Part shown: piece by piece, positions 8,828 through 17,179 of the stretch
Layout of the letters: each line of letters opens with the position of its first letter
Numbering within the stretch: the first letter of the stretch is position 1
Notes under the pieces: generated by a model
Databases searched by the model: none
Told to the model about the DNA's origin: nothing
Seen by the model: only the letters and a program-made list of their open reading frames with translations
Assembly (NCBI GenBank): GCA_016709965.1
Contig: JADJLT010000004.1
Location: forward strand, 1-64,000
Length of the DNA: 64,000 bases
DNA from: Betaproteobacteria bacterium
Lineage (GTDB): Bacteria; Pseudomonadota; Gammaproteobacteria; Burkholderiales; Rhodocyclaceae
Reading direction: 5' to 3'
Translations under genes and position numbers: made by a program

Positions 8828-11466
8828 CGACCAATGGCACGACCTATCAGGCAAATGCCTTGGTGCTTCACGCACGGCACGGACAAGGCACCGTGCTACT
8901 CACGGACCGAGACACGACCGTCGTCCGATTTGCTCACGGCATCGAGCAGGTCTTCACCAAAGAATTGACCCCGGTCGCCTCAGTATCCGAGGCGCTGAGA
9001 AAAGGGCAACTAGCACCCTCGCTTGAAGTGGCCGCGCGGGTCCAGGCCGAGGTGATCACATCTGTGAATGCGGCTTGGGGCGTGTTTACGAGGTCGCGCA
9101 TTTCGCTACTCCCACATCAGCTATGGGTTTGCCATCGTGCGCTGCGTTCTTGGCCGATGCGTCTGCTGATCGCTGACGACGTCGGCATGGGAAAGACGAT
9201 CGAAGCCGGCCTGCTGCTTTGGCCCTTGCTTGCAAGCAGAAAGGTACAGCGGGTGTTGATTTTTTGCCCGGCCAAGCTGGTCGGTCAATGGCAGATGCGA
9301 CTGAAGCGGATGTTCGACATCCGGGCAGCCACGTATCACACGGATCTGGACACGGATCGAACCGACTTCTGGGGCATTCACCAGATCGTTGTCGCCTCGT
9401 TGCCAACCCTGCGCGCGGACCGCAATGGACGCCATGACCGCCTGCTCGATGCGCCGGTCTGGGACATAGTGGTCATCGACGAGGCTCATCACCTCAACGC
9501 TGATGAGGAAACCGGAAAGACCCTCGGCTTCGAGCTGGTTGAAAAGCTGAACAAGGCTGGCAAGGTCACCTCCTGCGTGCTCTTTACGGGCACGCCACAT
9601 CGAGGGAAGAACTTTGGGTTCTGGTCGCTGATGAGTCTGCTCGATGCCGAGGTGTTCGGTCCCAAGACGAACGAAGGCGGCATGCTTCAGGCCCTTCCAA
9701 GATTCCTGATCCGGAACGCCAAACAGAAGGCAACTGACATGAAGGGCCAGCGGCTGTTCAAGCCAGTGGTCCAGTACCCCGAGACATTCACGTACTCGCC
9801 GCCCGAAGAGACCTTCTATGAACTGATGTCCGAGTTCATCCTGGCGGGCAAGGCATACGCGACGTCGCTCAGTCGAACTGAGGGCGGGCAAGTGATGCTT
9901 GTCCTGATTGCGCTTCAGAAACTCGCATCGAGTTCCATTGCGGCAGTTGTCGCCGCGCTTCAGACGCGGATCAAGCGTCTCGGGGCGGAGGCTGCCAAGT
10001 CCAAGTCCGAGCTTGCATCCATTGATGAAGGTGAGGGAGACGAGGCCCAGAAGGCCTTGCAGCGCTGGCTACGTGATGAAAAGCAGGCTCGTCTTCGCTT
10101 GATGGAGGATGAGGGGCGATACCTTGTCGACCTCATTGCCGCGGCGGGTCAGGTGACGTCGGAGACACGAATCGTCCGAATCATCGAGGTCATCAAACAA
10201 CGGTTTGCCAACGAGCCCGTGCTGCTGTTTACCGAGTACAAGCGGACCCAGGCGCTCGTCATCAGTGCCTTGATGGCGGAGTTTGGCCAAGGGGCGGTGG
10301 GATTCATGAATGGGGACGACCGGCTGGAAGGCATCAGGCTGTCAGACGGTCGACTGACTCAGCTGGCGGGACGCCGTGAGGACATGTGCGATGCCTTCAA
10401 TGCTGGGCGCATTCGATTCCTGGTGTCGACGGAGGCTGGTGGCGAAGGCATCGACTTGCAAGAGCGATGCAGTGCTTTGATCCACGTCGACTTGCCCTGG
10501 AACCCCATGCGACTGCACCAACGCGTCGGTCGCCTCAACCGCTACGGGCAGCAACGTCCAGTCGAAGTGGTGTCGCTCAGGAACCCGGACACGGTCGAAG
10601 CGATGATCTGGCAGAAGCTTGAGCAAAAGCTCAATAGCATCATGCGTGCGCTCGGATCCGCGATGGACGAGCCTGAGGACCTGATGCAGCTCGTCTTGGG
10701 CATGAGTGGTGAGAGCCTGTTCGACGACCTCTTCTCCGGCGCGATCAGCGTGAAGCGTGAGAAGCTCGACGCTTGGTTCGACAACACGACTGGAACGCTG
10801 GGCGGTGAGTCGGCGATACAGACGGTTCGCGACCTCATCGGTCATGCGGAGAGCTTCGATCTATCGGATCTGAAGGACGTCCCGCCAGTCGATCTGCCGG
10901 ACCTCATGCCATTCTTCCAGAATGTTTTAGCCCTGAACCGCCGCCGGCCGAAGGTGGAGGGCACCTCGCTGTCCTTCAGGACGCCAGAAGATTGGCTCAC
11001 CAGCCACGCCATTCGCAAGTCCTATGACAACTTGGTCTTCGATCGGAAGGCACCGGTTCAGGCGGACTTGATGGGCATAGGACATCCGCTGCTTGAGAAG
11101 GCGCTGCATCAGGCCGAGCGTTTGGCTGGAACAGTTTGTGCCGTCGATGGCCTCGACGATCCGATGATGGTGGTTGACGTCTCGAGCAGAGTGACCGATG
11201 TGGCAACACAGTCGCGGCGAGCCATTGTCGGGATCACAGGCGCCATCGGCAGCTTCAGGCTGCTTCGCGACTGGGAGGTGCTTCGCACTTTGAACCGCTG
11301 CAACCTCAAATCGGAGCCCACGGATGGCACGTTTGACACCGAAGCCCTCACGGGTTGGCGAAGCTCGGCAATGTCTGCGCTCAACGACTTGCTGGATACC
11401 GTGGATCTCCAGTTCGGATCCAGGGTCGTGAAGGAGTCTGCCTTGGTCTGGCCCACCGCTAAATGA
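8824..11466 (+). CDS. RapA/HepA-like SNF2-family DNA helicase/translocase
   Basis: This 880-residue superfamily 2 ATPase starts at a GTG overlapping the previous stop (GTGA). Residues about 10-55 (HARHGQGTVLL...VRFAHGIEQVF) look like the small Tudor/SH3-type barrel found in front of RapA-type motors. Walker A is DDVGMGKTIEAG (about 119-130), the DEAH box is VIDEAHHLN, the Ser/Thr motif is LFTGTPHRGK, and motif VI is HQRVGRLNRYGQQ. These are the hallmarks of SNF2/RapA translocases, which move on double-stranded DNA. The last ~270 residues are not recognised and may contact the partner proteins. Position between the GHKL ATPase and the nuclease suggests a motor in a three-component DNA-targeting complex (inference). 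Confidence 0.9.
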   Translation: MTTNGTTYQANALVLHARHGQGTVLLTDRDTTVVRFAHGIEQVFTKELTPVASVSEALRKGQLAPSLEVAARVQAEVITSVNAAWGVFTRSRISLLPHQLWVCHRALRSWPMRLLIADDVGMGKTIEAGLLLWPLLASRKVQRVLIFCPAKLVGQWQMRLKRMFDIRAATYHTDLDTDRTDFWGIHQIVVASLPTLRADRNGRHDRLLDAPVWDIVVIDEAHHLNADEETGKTLGFELVEKLNKAGKVTSCVLFTGTPHRGKNFGFWSLMSLLDAEVFGPKTNEGGMLQALPRFLIRNAKQKATDMKGQRLFKPVVQYPETFTYSPPEETFYELMSEFILAGKAYATSLSRTEGGQVMLVLIALQKLASSSIAAVVAALQTRIKRLGAEAAKSKSELASIDEGEGDEAQKALQRWLRDEKQARLRLMEDEGRYLVDLIAAAGQVTSETRIVRIIEVIKQRFANEPVLLFTEYKRTQALVISALMAEFGQGAVGFMNGDDRLEGIRLSDGRLTQLAGRREDMCDAFNAGRIRFLVSTEAGGEGIDLQERCSALIHVDLPWNPMRLHQRVGRLNRYGQQRPVEVVSLRNPDTVEAMIWQKLEQKLNSIMRALGSAMDEPEDLMQLVLGMSGESLFDDLFSGAISVKREKLDAWFDNTTGTLGGESAIQTVRDLIGHAESFDLSDLKDVPPVDLPDLMPFFQNVLALNRRRPKVEGTSLSFRTPEDWLTSHAIRKSYDNLVFDRKAPVQADLMGIGHPLLEKALHQAERLAGTVCAVDGLDDPMMVVDVSSRVTDVATQSRRAIVGITGAIGSFRLLRDWEVLRTLNRCNLKSEPTDGTFDTEALTGWRSSAMSALNDLLDTVDLQFGSRVVKESALVWPTAK

Positions 11467-11508
11467 ATCGACTTTCGGTTTAGAAGCCAGATTGGCTCGC
11501 ATCCACAT

Positions 11509-13779
11509 ATGCTCAATTGCGCTACAAACTACCACGACGACCTGTTTAGCCGCTTAATCGGTGGTGGTGTCCCGCTGCCGGTCGCCGTCGAGCGAGTCGC
11601 GGGCGCCTACCTAGACGGAAAGCCGCTGCAGGTCGGTAAGAGGAAGCTCACGAAGAAGGAGCGCGACAGCCTCTTCTGGTCCAGTAACGTGGTGAAGGAA
11701 TGCCTGCCGGACTCGTGGAACGCGGAGGCCATGGTGCTCGCCCTGGCGCGATACCTAGGCCAGGAGTCTGTCGCTGCTGAAGGATTGGTCACTCGCGTGG
11801 CTCGCGAAGCGCCTGACGCGTTGACTCGCGCGGTCAGGTACTCCGCGCTGGTTCTGAAATCACACTCCCCGCGACGAGCTGAACTGGACCGCGCCGCGTC
11901 CGAAAGCGAGGCCGTGGCCAAGCTGTGCCGCGTGCTCGACCTGTTTGTGCTGGCGCATCGGGAACGGATCGCGGCCGTGGAAGTGCAGAAGGCGCGGCTG
12001 GCGGGGTTGTCGGTCTTCGACCTCCTGATCTATGCGAGCCTCTATGCCTTCGAGGTTCTGGTTCCAAGGGACTTCGAAGCAAAGGCACCTATACCTCCCG
12101 CAGGCGCTGATCTCCAACTCGCATGGGATGCTCTCAACGATCTGCTTGCGTGGAAGCTCGCCGGCGCCAGCATCTCGTCTCTGAAGCTGGCTGACGACAG
12201 CATTGGGAAGTCGGTCGCACGGCATCTTCGCCCGATCCTGTTCGAATCCGGTACGACGAACGCCAGGGAGGCCGTTCGGAGTCTGCGCGCCCTTCACGCG
12301 CTGATGGACGCACAGATCGAGTTGAACGAGTTCATCTCCAGGTCGGCCGAAGCCTTCTGCTACGACGAAGGCATTCGGTTCGAGCGGCGAGGCGATCGGC
12401 TCGAGATCGTCGAGACGGATCCGGCCGCGCGGGCTGCGTGGCAAGACGACGGGCGGAAGCTTGAACGTCTGCATAGCTACTGGTTCCATCGTGCGATCGA
12501 AGCGTTCGTCGAGCACGTCGCATCCGATCCGGCCAGGTGGGAGATCGGTCGTCCGGAGAATGCGGACGCCAATCGTTTGGCCTGGTTGCGAGCGCTGCAA
12601 GCGCAGCTTCGCTTGCGTGAGGCGTACGGTGTTACCGACGAAGTGACTTCCGAGTCTGGAGACACCGTCGATCTCTTCCGGGCGCTGCTGTCGCTGGACT
12701 TGATGTCGGCCTTCTTCCAGCGGGACTTCCTGGCAGCCTTTGCGGATCGCCTTGATGCATCGGGCGACTGGGTCGCAGCGCTGCAGCGTCTGACCATGGA
12801 CGGCCTGCGCGAAGGGCTTCAGAACCGGCTGCCGCTCACTTGGTCAGATCGGGACTCGAAGGTGACCAACATTACTGGGTGGACCATCACGGCATCTGAG
12901 CCAAGAGGCAACCCAAGAATGGCATCCGCGATCCTGGACTTCTGGACCTACGACATGGTCGCGATGGCAGAACGCCTCCAGCGCAAGGAGCCTGGTCTTC
13001 AGCCCCATCTGTTCGAGCGACCGGTTCTCAAGTTCGGAGCTACGCTGGTTCAGTTGCCATGGATCGTTGGCCTGCAGAACAACAGTTCGGCTGCGATCAA
13101 CAATCTGAGGCGACTCGGCGCACGACGAGGGCAAGCTCGGGACGAGGCGCAACGGATTGAGTCAGGCCTGGCACAGCTATTCGAGACGCGTGGATTCAAG
13201 ACGCTGCTCAACTGGAAGCCACCGCGCGACGTGGACGACCCTGGCGAGGTAGACCTGATCGTCACCCTCGGCCAACATCTGTTCATCATCGAGGTGAAGT
13301 CGACGTTCTTGCGACGCTCTCAGCGGGAGGCATGGCTGCACGCCACCAGCACGCTTCGCAAGGCAGGCCATCAGCTTCGCCGCAAGGTCGAAGCGGTGTC
13401 GCGGGCAATCGCCTCGAATCCCGAGCTACGCGCCTTGCTCGACTTGAACGAGGATAGTGTCCCAACTCGCCATCACGGTTGGATCGCCGACACATCCATC
13501 GAATGCGACCACCAGCGCTTCTCTGGCTTCCTGAAGGTCTCAGTCGAAGAGTTGTTGATCGTGCTTCGCGATGATCGTCACCTCTTGAACGACCCCGAAG
13601 GTTTGCTCGCCGGGAACTACAGGGCGGACCAGTCCCTTGAAGCCGATACGAGCAACTCTGCCTGGACTTTGTATCCTGACGGGTTCAGTGCAGAGCGATT
13701 CATTGAGGTGATCGAGACGGAGGCTGTTTGGGATCTACGCGATCGAACTCACCGTTGGCCAAGTCCGTTCGCATCGTGA
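11509..13779 (+). CDS. Large protein with C-terminal PD-(D/E)XK nuclease domain
   Basis: This 756-residue protein starts 42 bases after the helicase. Residues 1-530 are mostly helical-looking and unrecognised. Residues about 545-640 carry a restriction-endonuclease-like core: RIESGLAQLFETRGF, then GEVDLIV with D582, then LFIIEVKS with E595 and K597, which fits D-X12-E-X-K of the PD-(D/E)XK superfamily (Mrr/NERD-like). A cluster of basic residues follows (LRRSQREAW). The ribosome site before ATG 11509 is weak, so the start may lie slightly downstream. It is probably the effector nuclease of the three-gene module (inference). Metal-dependent DNA cleavage is expected from the motif; target specificity is not visible. 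Confidence 0.82.
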   Translation: MLNCATNYHDDLFSRLIGGGVPLPVAVERVAGAYLDGKPLQVGKRKLTKKERDSLFWSSNVVKECLPDSWNAEAMVLALARYLGQESVAAEGLVTRVAREAPDALTRAVRYSALVLKSHSPRRAELDRAASESEAVAKLCRVLDLFVLAHRERIAAVEVQKARLAGLSVFDLLIYASLYAFEVLVPRDFEAKAPIPPAGADLQLAWDALNDLLAWKLAGASISSLKLADDSIGKSVARHLRPILFESGTTNAREAVRSLRALHALMDAQIELNEFISRSAEAFCYDEGIRFERRGDRLEIVETDPAARAAWQDDGRKLERLHSYWFHRAIEAFVEHVASDPARWEIGRPENADANRLAWLRALQAQLRLREAYGVTDEVTSESGDTVDLFRALLSLDLMSAFFQRDFLAAFADRLDASGDWVAALQRLTMDGLREGLQNRLPLTWSDRDSKVTNITGWTITASEPRGNPRMASAILDFWTYDMVAMAERLQRKEPGLQPHLFERPVLKFGATLVQLPWIVGLQNNSSAAINNLRRLGARRGQARDEAQRIESGLAQLFETRGFKTLLNWKPPRDVDDPGEVDLIVTLGQHLFIIEVKSTFLRRSQREAWLHATSTLRKAGHQLRRKVEAVSRAIASNPELRALLDLNEDSVPTRHHGWIADTSIECDHQRFSGFLKVSVEELLIVLRDDRHLLNDPEGLLAGNYRADQSLEADTSNSAWTLYPDGFSAERFIEVIETEAVWDLRDRTHRWPSPFAS

Positions 13780-14152
13780 CGGTAAAAAATGAGTGAAAAA
13801 GTGAAGTGAGACAATAACCTATGGCGCTTGATGGCGGGGCCGCGGTTTGGACGTGCGTCGATGGTGTTGATAAGCCGTCATTGGAGTCGATAGACCTCGA
13901 TAGATCTCGAAAGATCGCTTTCGGCCGAATCGCCCGCAAACCCGCGCCAATGCTGGTGTCTAACACCTTGACGGTAAAAATGACGGTAAAAATCGATAAC
14001 GCAACCACGGGTAGGGGGCTGGATACAACGTGTCGCCAAAGTCGCTGCACTTGGGCGCCATGTCCGAACTGCATCGACAAGTTTCGGACACCACGGGAGT
14101 TTTCGATGGGCAGGCGCGACACGCATATGGGCTCCCCGTTGGTTGTGTGGTG
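13780..14152. other. Intergenic stretch between the nuclease and AbiE modules
   Basis: This ~370-base gap holds no supported gene. A 116-codon reading frame from 13821 has no ribosome site and no protein-like composition. The notable content is copies of TGACGGTA: one at 13777-13784 overlapping the nuclease stop codon, and a phased pair at 13969-13988. No terminator with a clear stem and T-tract was found for either converging gene. Confidence 0.5.
13969..13988 (+). repeat. Phased direct repeat TGACGGTA-N4-TGACGGTA (copy 1)
   Basis: TGACGGTA occurs at 13969-13976 and 13981-13988, 12 bases apart. The same arrangement recurs at 15984-16003, on the other side of the AbiE pair. The function is unknown; arm-type recombinase binding sites are one possibility. 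Confidence 0.6.
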
Positions 14153-15178
14153 TCATGGCTTGGCTGCCTGATTCACCCGTTCTTGAATGTCGCTGCAGAC
14201 CTGCATGAGTTGATCGAAAGCGAGCGCTTCGCCGAGCATCATGCCGTCGCCAATCATGGCCGCATAGTCTTCTTGTAATGCATCGCGCGCCGCGCCTTCA
14301 GGAACAATGCGCAGATTGCCGGTCACCGCCGATTTGTAGTTGATGACGAAGCCATCGACATTCTTCTCAAGAAAGAAGAATGCCTTGTGTTCGGCGACCG
14401 CCGCCGCTACAGCGCAGTCGGTGATGACCTCATCGCCGTGTCGGCTGTGCGCAATGGCCGCCAGGTCATGCCAATGACGCGCGTACCGTTCGCCGCGTAT
14501 CCGTCCCTGCGCACAGTAGACGTGCGCAGCAGTTGCCTTTTCCCAGAAGGTGCGCGCCACGCTCATGACTAGGGGTCTAGCAGTCGGGAACGAAACATCC
14601 TCGACATGTCCCTCCATGTCGCAGGCAACGGGCAACGCCTGATGCGGCTCACCGGTAGCGCGGGCACCGAATTCCAGCGTCACGACCGTTCGAACATAGC
14701 CGCTGCCGGGCTTGAGCGTGGGGTAGTGCAGCAGCAGTTTGTCGTTGTCCTCGCCACCCATTTCCAGCCGTGCGTGCAATTGGTCTCGCGCGAGCGCGGC
14801 TTCGATGATGGGGCGCACCTTCGTGGCGATCCACTCGGGCAAGCGCTCCCGCACGGTGCGCGTCCATTTGCTCGCCTGGCTCCGGCTCGATGGCAGAAAG
14901 CCATCGCCGCCGATCAGGTCCGGAATGAGCTTGCGGATGTCGTACGTGAGGTCGATGTCCTCGGAGAAGCGGTCGATGACCTTGTATGCCTTGGACAGGG
15001 AGGTTCCGCCCTTGAAGGTCAGGTCGTCGGCGAGCGCCGAGTCGAAGAGGGCGCCCAGCGCCCAGACGACCCACACGTCCTTTTCGAGGAGAAGCGTCGG
15101 CCGCTGCGTCTTCTCGCGGACGATCTCCAGCACCTCGCGCTGGTCGTCTTGGCTGAGCCGCAGGAAGGCATCAGCCAT
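14153..15178 (-). CDS. abiEii: AbiEii/AbiGii-type nucleotidyltransferase toxin
   Basis: This 341-residue protein is of the AbiEii (type IV toxin) family, a DNA polymerase beta-like nucleotidyltransferase that arrests growth during phage infection. Start at MADAFLRL is chosen because the preceding gene's stop overlaps it by eight bases, as usual for abiE operons. Motif I is visible as KGGTSLSK (about 56-63) followed by RFSEDIDLTY with the metal-binding aspartates. Family members transfer nucleotides to tRNA or other acceptors (established for MenT and AbiEii relatives; the exact target here is unknown). The catalytic motifs look intact although the upstream antitoxin gene is frameshifted. It is convergent with the nuclease operon. 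Confidence 0.88.
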   Translation of the reverse strand: MADAFLRLSQDDQREVLEIVREKTQRPTLLLEKDVWVVWALGALFDSALADDLTFKGGTSLSKAYKVIDRFSEDIDLTYDIRKLIPDLIGGDGFLPSSRSQASKWTRTVRERLPEWIATKVRPIIEAALARDQLHARLEMGGEDNDKLLLHYPTLKPGSGYVRTVVTLEFGARATGEPHQALPVACDMEGHVEDVSFPTARPLVMSVARTFWEKATAAHVYCAQGRIRGERYARHWHDLAAIAHSRHGDEVITDCAVAAAVAEHKAFFFLEKNVDGFVINYKSAVTGNLRIVPEGAARDALQEDYAAMIGDGMMLGEALAFDQLMQVCSDIQERVNQAAKP

Positions 15179-15768
15179 GCGCTGCTTCCTCGCCAATCGC
15201 TCGCGCCATCCACGACGGCAGCGCCGCCCGCGAGGATTCCAGGATCTGCCATTCTGCCGGCGGAAGAGATTGGTGCAGGGTTGCCAGTGACTTGCTGGCA
15301 TGCGTCGGTCCCAGCCAAGCCAGGGCGCGTACTGCGGCGCCGGCGGGTCCTGTGCCCAAAGCCAGCATCCAGCGGGGCACGTGCTTCACCACGATCTCGG
15401 AGCGGCCGAGCTTGAGTGTTCGGGTTCGCCCAGAGGTCAGGTAGACCTCGCGGACGGGCACTTGCTGGGTCAGGCCCAGGGTATTCGCTGCGATGGCGCC
15501 GTGCGAAGACGATCACTTCACCGCTCTGGGCGGCCAGCGCTTCGACCACTTTCTCCGGCGCTGGTGCGCGCGTGCCGAAGCGGCTGGAGACTGGCGCGGC
15601 ATACGCGCCACGCGCGACCCGCAGCAGCTTGCCCTCTTTGGTGAGCCTTGAGAGCGCCTGATCGATCGCGGCCCGTGTGCCCATGTGCAGAAACTCTTTG
15701 GGCGACACCAGACCTCCCTCGGGCAGGGATCGAGCGTGGATCAGGATGGCTTCAGGTAGCGTGTTCAT
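15171..15768 (-). pseudogene. abiEi: AbiEi-type antitoxin/repressor gene with a one-base frameshift
   Basis: The start is ATG 15768 behind an AGAGGTG ribosome site. The N-terminal part (MNTLPEAILIHARSLPEGG... to GEVIVF) is a winged-helix AbiEi domain that reads a 'shadow' frame after about 15504. One extra base near 15504 breaks it. If it is dropped, the frame continues as HGAIAANTLGLTQQVPVREV and LTSGRTRTLKLG to the TGA at 15171-15173, giving a normal AbiEi of about 198 residues that overlaps abiEii. AbiEi neutralises the toxin and represses its own operon. The break is either a real mutation, which would leave an unrestrained toxin, or a sequencing error. The conserved downstream frame argues for a recent event or an error. 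Confidence 0.85.
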
Positions 15769-15779
15769 GGGCACCTCTG

Positions 15780-15807
15780 TGTCAGAATAATACATAAGTT
15801 TCTGACA
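15780..15807. promoter_or_regulatory. Inverted repeat, probable AbiEi operator
   Basis: TGTCAGAA at 15780-15787 and TTCTGACA at 15800-15807 form a perfect 8-bp inverted repeat with a 12-base AT-rich spacer, just upstream of the abiEi start. On the coding strand the spacer contains TATTAT, a possible -10. AbiEi proteins bind inverted repeats in their own promoter, so this is the likely autorepression site (inference). Confidence 0.6.
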
Positions 15808-15983
15808 TCCTGCACGGTCTCTCGCTCGTCGCCATGAGCGGCAACTCTCCTATATAATCAAAATTATCAAGGTGTTCGACGCGTTCCGGGGCTCCAACCA
15901 ACCCTGCAGCCCCTCGGCCCTGATCGCATTGATGACTGGCCTCTGATGGCTAGAGCAACCACCTCACAAGAGCGTTCGTTCTC

Positions 15984-16003
15984 TGACGGTAGATATGACG
16001 GTA
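15984..16003 (+). repeat. Phased direct repeat TGACGGTA-N4-TGACGGTA (copy 2)
   Basis: TGACGGTA lies at 15984-15991 and 15996-16003, again 12 bases apart, in the same orientation as the copy at 13969-13988 about 2 kb away. Confidence 0.6.
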
Positions 16004-16120
16004 GACGCTCTTATGGGCAAACACAAAGCTAGGTTTTATGCGGGTTTCCGGCCATCGGAAATAATCGAGTGGGAATGATCGAGGCTTGGAAACGATCTAA
16101 AACATAAATTGGCCATGAGC

Positions 16121-16150
16121 GAAAATGCCCTGAAATTTCAGGGCATTTTC
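16121..16150. terminator. Perfect palindrome, bidirectional terminator
   Basis: GAAAATGCCCTGAAA is followed directly by its exact reverse complement. The stem is flanked by A and T runs, so it can end transcription in both directions: from the minus-strand DUF2189 gene and from anything entering out of the island. Confidence 0.8.
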
Positions 16151-16223
16151 TATTAAACGTGCTCAAACTCCCGGTTTTCGCGCCAATCCGAATAAAAATC
16201 CCGTCACCGGAAAGTCTGTTCCT

Positions 16224-17030
16224 TCATGTTTCATTACTATTCATGTCTGGCGCAGTCGGGGCCGCGAGTTCCCGGTAAGCGTGCCAAGTGGCGTGGCCCA
16301 GTATGGGCATGATAATAATCAGGCCGATGAACCTGGTTGCCAGTCCTATGGCAACCAGCACCACGATACAAAGCGCCCATAACAACATTGGCAGCGGATT
16401 GCGCGCGCAGGCGCCAATGCTGGTGATAGCTGAACTGATCGCATCTGTGCCCCGGTCCAGCATGAGCGGTACAGCAACGACGCTAATAGCAAAGACGAAA
16501 AGGGCAAAAAAACCGCCTACCATAAAATAGACCAATGCGAATTCGGCCTGTTCCAGAGTGACAATAGCGCGCACGACGTCGGCGAAAGTCGGCAAACCGG
16601 CAGCATCGAAGAAGAGGGCGAAGATCACCATCGAAGCCCTGGCCCAGACGAGGAATACGACGGCCAGCACAGCAGCCAGCAGGCTGACATTGGCCAGATT
16701 GGCACGCCATGCGGTAAAGGTAACTAGCAGGCGGGGTCGTTCACCCAGCTCTATGCGACGACTCAAGTCGTAAAGCCCCATCGCAAGGAACGGGGCCAGT
16801 AAAAGGAAGCCGGTGATGAGTCCGGCAAAAAGTGCGTAGGCGTGCGCAAATACGACTTGCATGACCCAGCCGCCGACAGCGAAACAGGCGCCGTAAAAGA
16901 GGCTGGCGCCCCTTGCCTTGCGCAGATCGCCCCATCCAGCGCTTAACCAGCGTGCCGGCGCGTCCAAGCCGACGCTACGAATTTTGGGAAACGCTGCGGC
17001 GGCTACTGGGCGTTGTGTATTCTCGCTCAT
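16224..17030 (-). CDS. DUF2189 family integral membrane protein
   Basis: This 268-residue membrane protein has about six hydrophobic segments. The N-terminus (PKIRSVGLDAPARWLSAGW) and LAMGLYDLSRRIELGE match the DUF2189 family, which is often found near cytochrome oxidase genes in betaproteobacteria. MSENTQRP was chosen over an upstream ATG at 17075 because the upstream extension is basic, overlaps a dispersed repeat and is not family-like. No function is established; a role in respiratory membrane assembly is only suggested by the neighbouring cta genes. Confidence 0.8.
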   Translation of the reverse strand: MSENTQRPVAAAAFPKIRSVGLDAPARWLSAGWGDLRKARGASLFYGACFAVGGWVMQVVFAHAYALFAGLITGFLLLAPFLAMGLYDLSRRIELGERPRLLVTFTAWRANLANVSLLAAVLAVVFLVWARASMVIFALFFDAAGLPTFADVVRAIVTLEQAEFALVYFMVGGFFALFVFAISVVAVPLMLDRGTDAISSAITSIGACARNPLPMLLWALCIVVLVAIGLATRFIGLIIIMPILGHATWHAYRELAAPTAPDMNSNET

Positions 17031-17041
17031 CAGAATCTTTC

Positions 17042-17074
17042 GTTTTTGCTTAAAATGACCAGTTGACCGCAGCA
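17042..17074 (+). repeat. Dispersed GTTGACCGYAGCA repeat, copy A
   Basis: Core GTTGACCGCAGCA at 17062-17074, preceded by the TTTTTG...AAAAT...CC segment seen in other copies. It lies between the DUF2189 gene and ctaA. Confidence 0.7.
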
Positions 17075-17179
17075 TTCCTGCGAAGTTTTCCCGGAAAGTT
17101 AGCGGGAACGATTCGGTTTCCTAGTGACACGTGGAAAGCGTACCTTTTTGTAAAAATTCAGTCTCCAGTCCCAAGGAGA

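Larger units (their letters stand above)
15808..16223. other. Intergenic boundary between island and core chromosome
   Basis: This ~415-base gap holds no gene. It contains an AT-rich TATAATC stretch near 15853, the second phased TGACGGTA pair and a perfect 30-base palindrome. Genes to the left are accessory; genes to the right are ordinary core genes, so an island end is likely here. No tRNA or tmRNA fragment was recognised as the attachment site. Confidence 0.5.

Noticed and set aside
1271..13779. Calling the three-gene module DISARM, BREX or Druantia
   Set aside because: Their signature parts are missing: no DUF1998 protein or methylase, no BrxL or PglZ, no DruE-like protein.
13821..14171. 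116-codon frame between the nuclease gene and AbiE
   Set aside because: No ribosome site, repeat-derived codons, and no protein-like composition.
1..16150. Integrase or tRNA attachment site for the island
   Set aside because: None seen on either strand. The left end of the island is probably outside the window.
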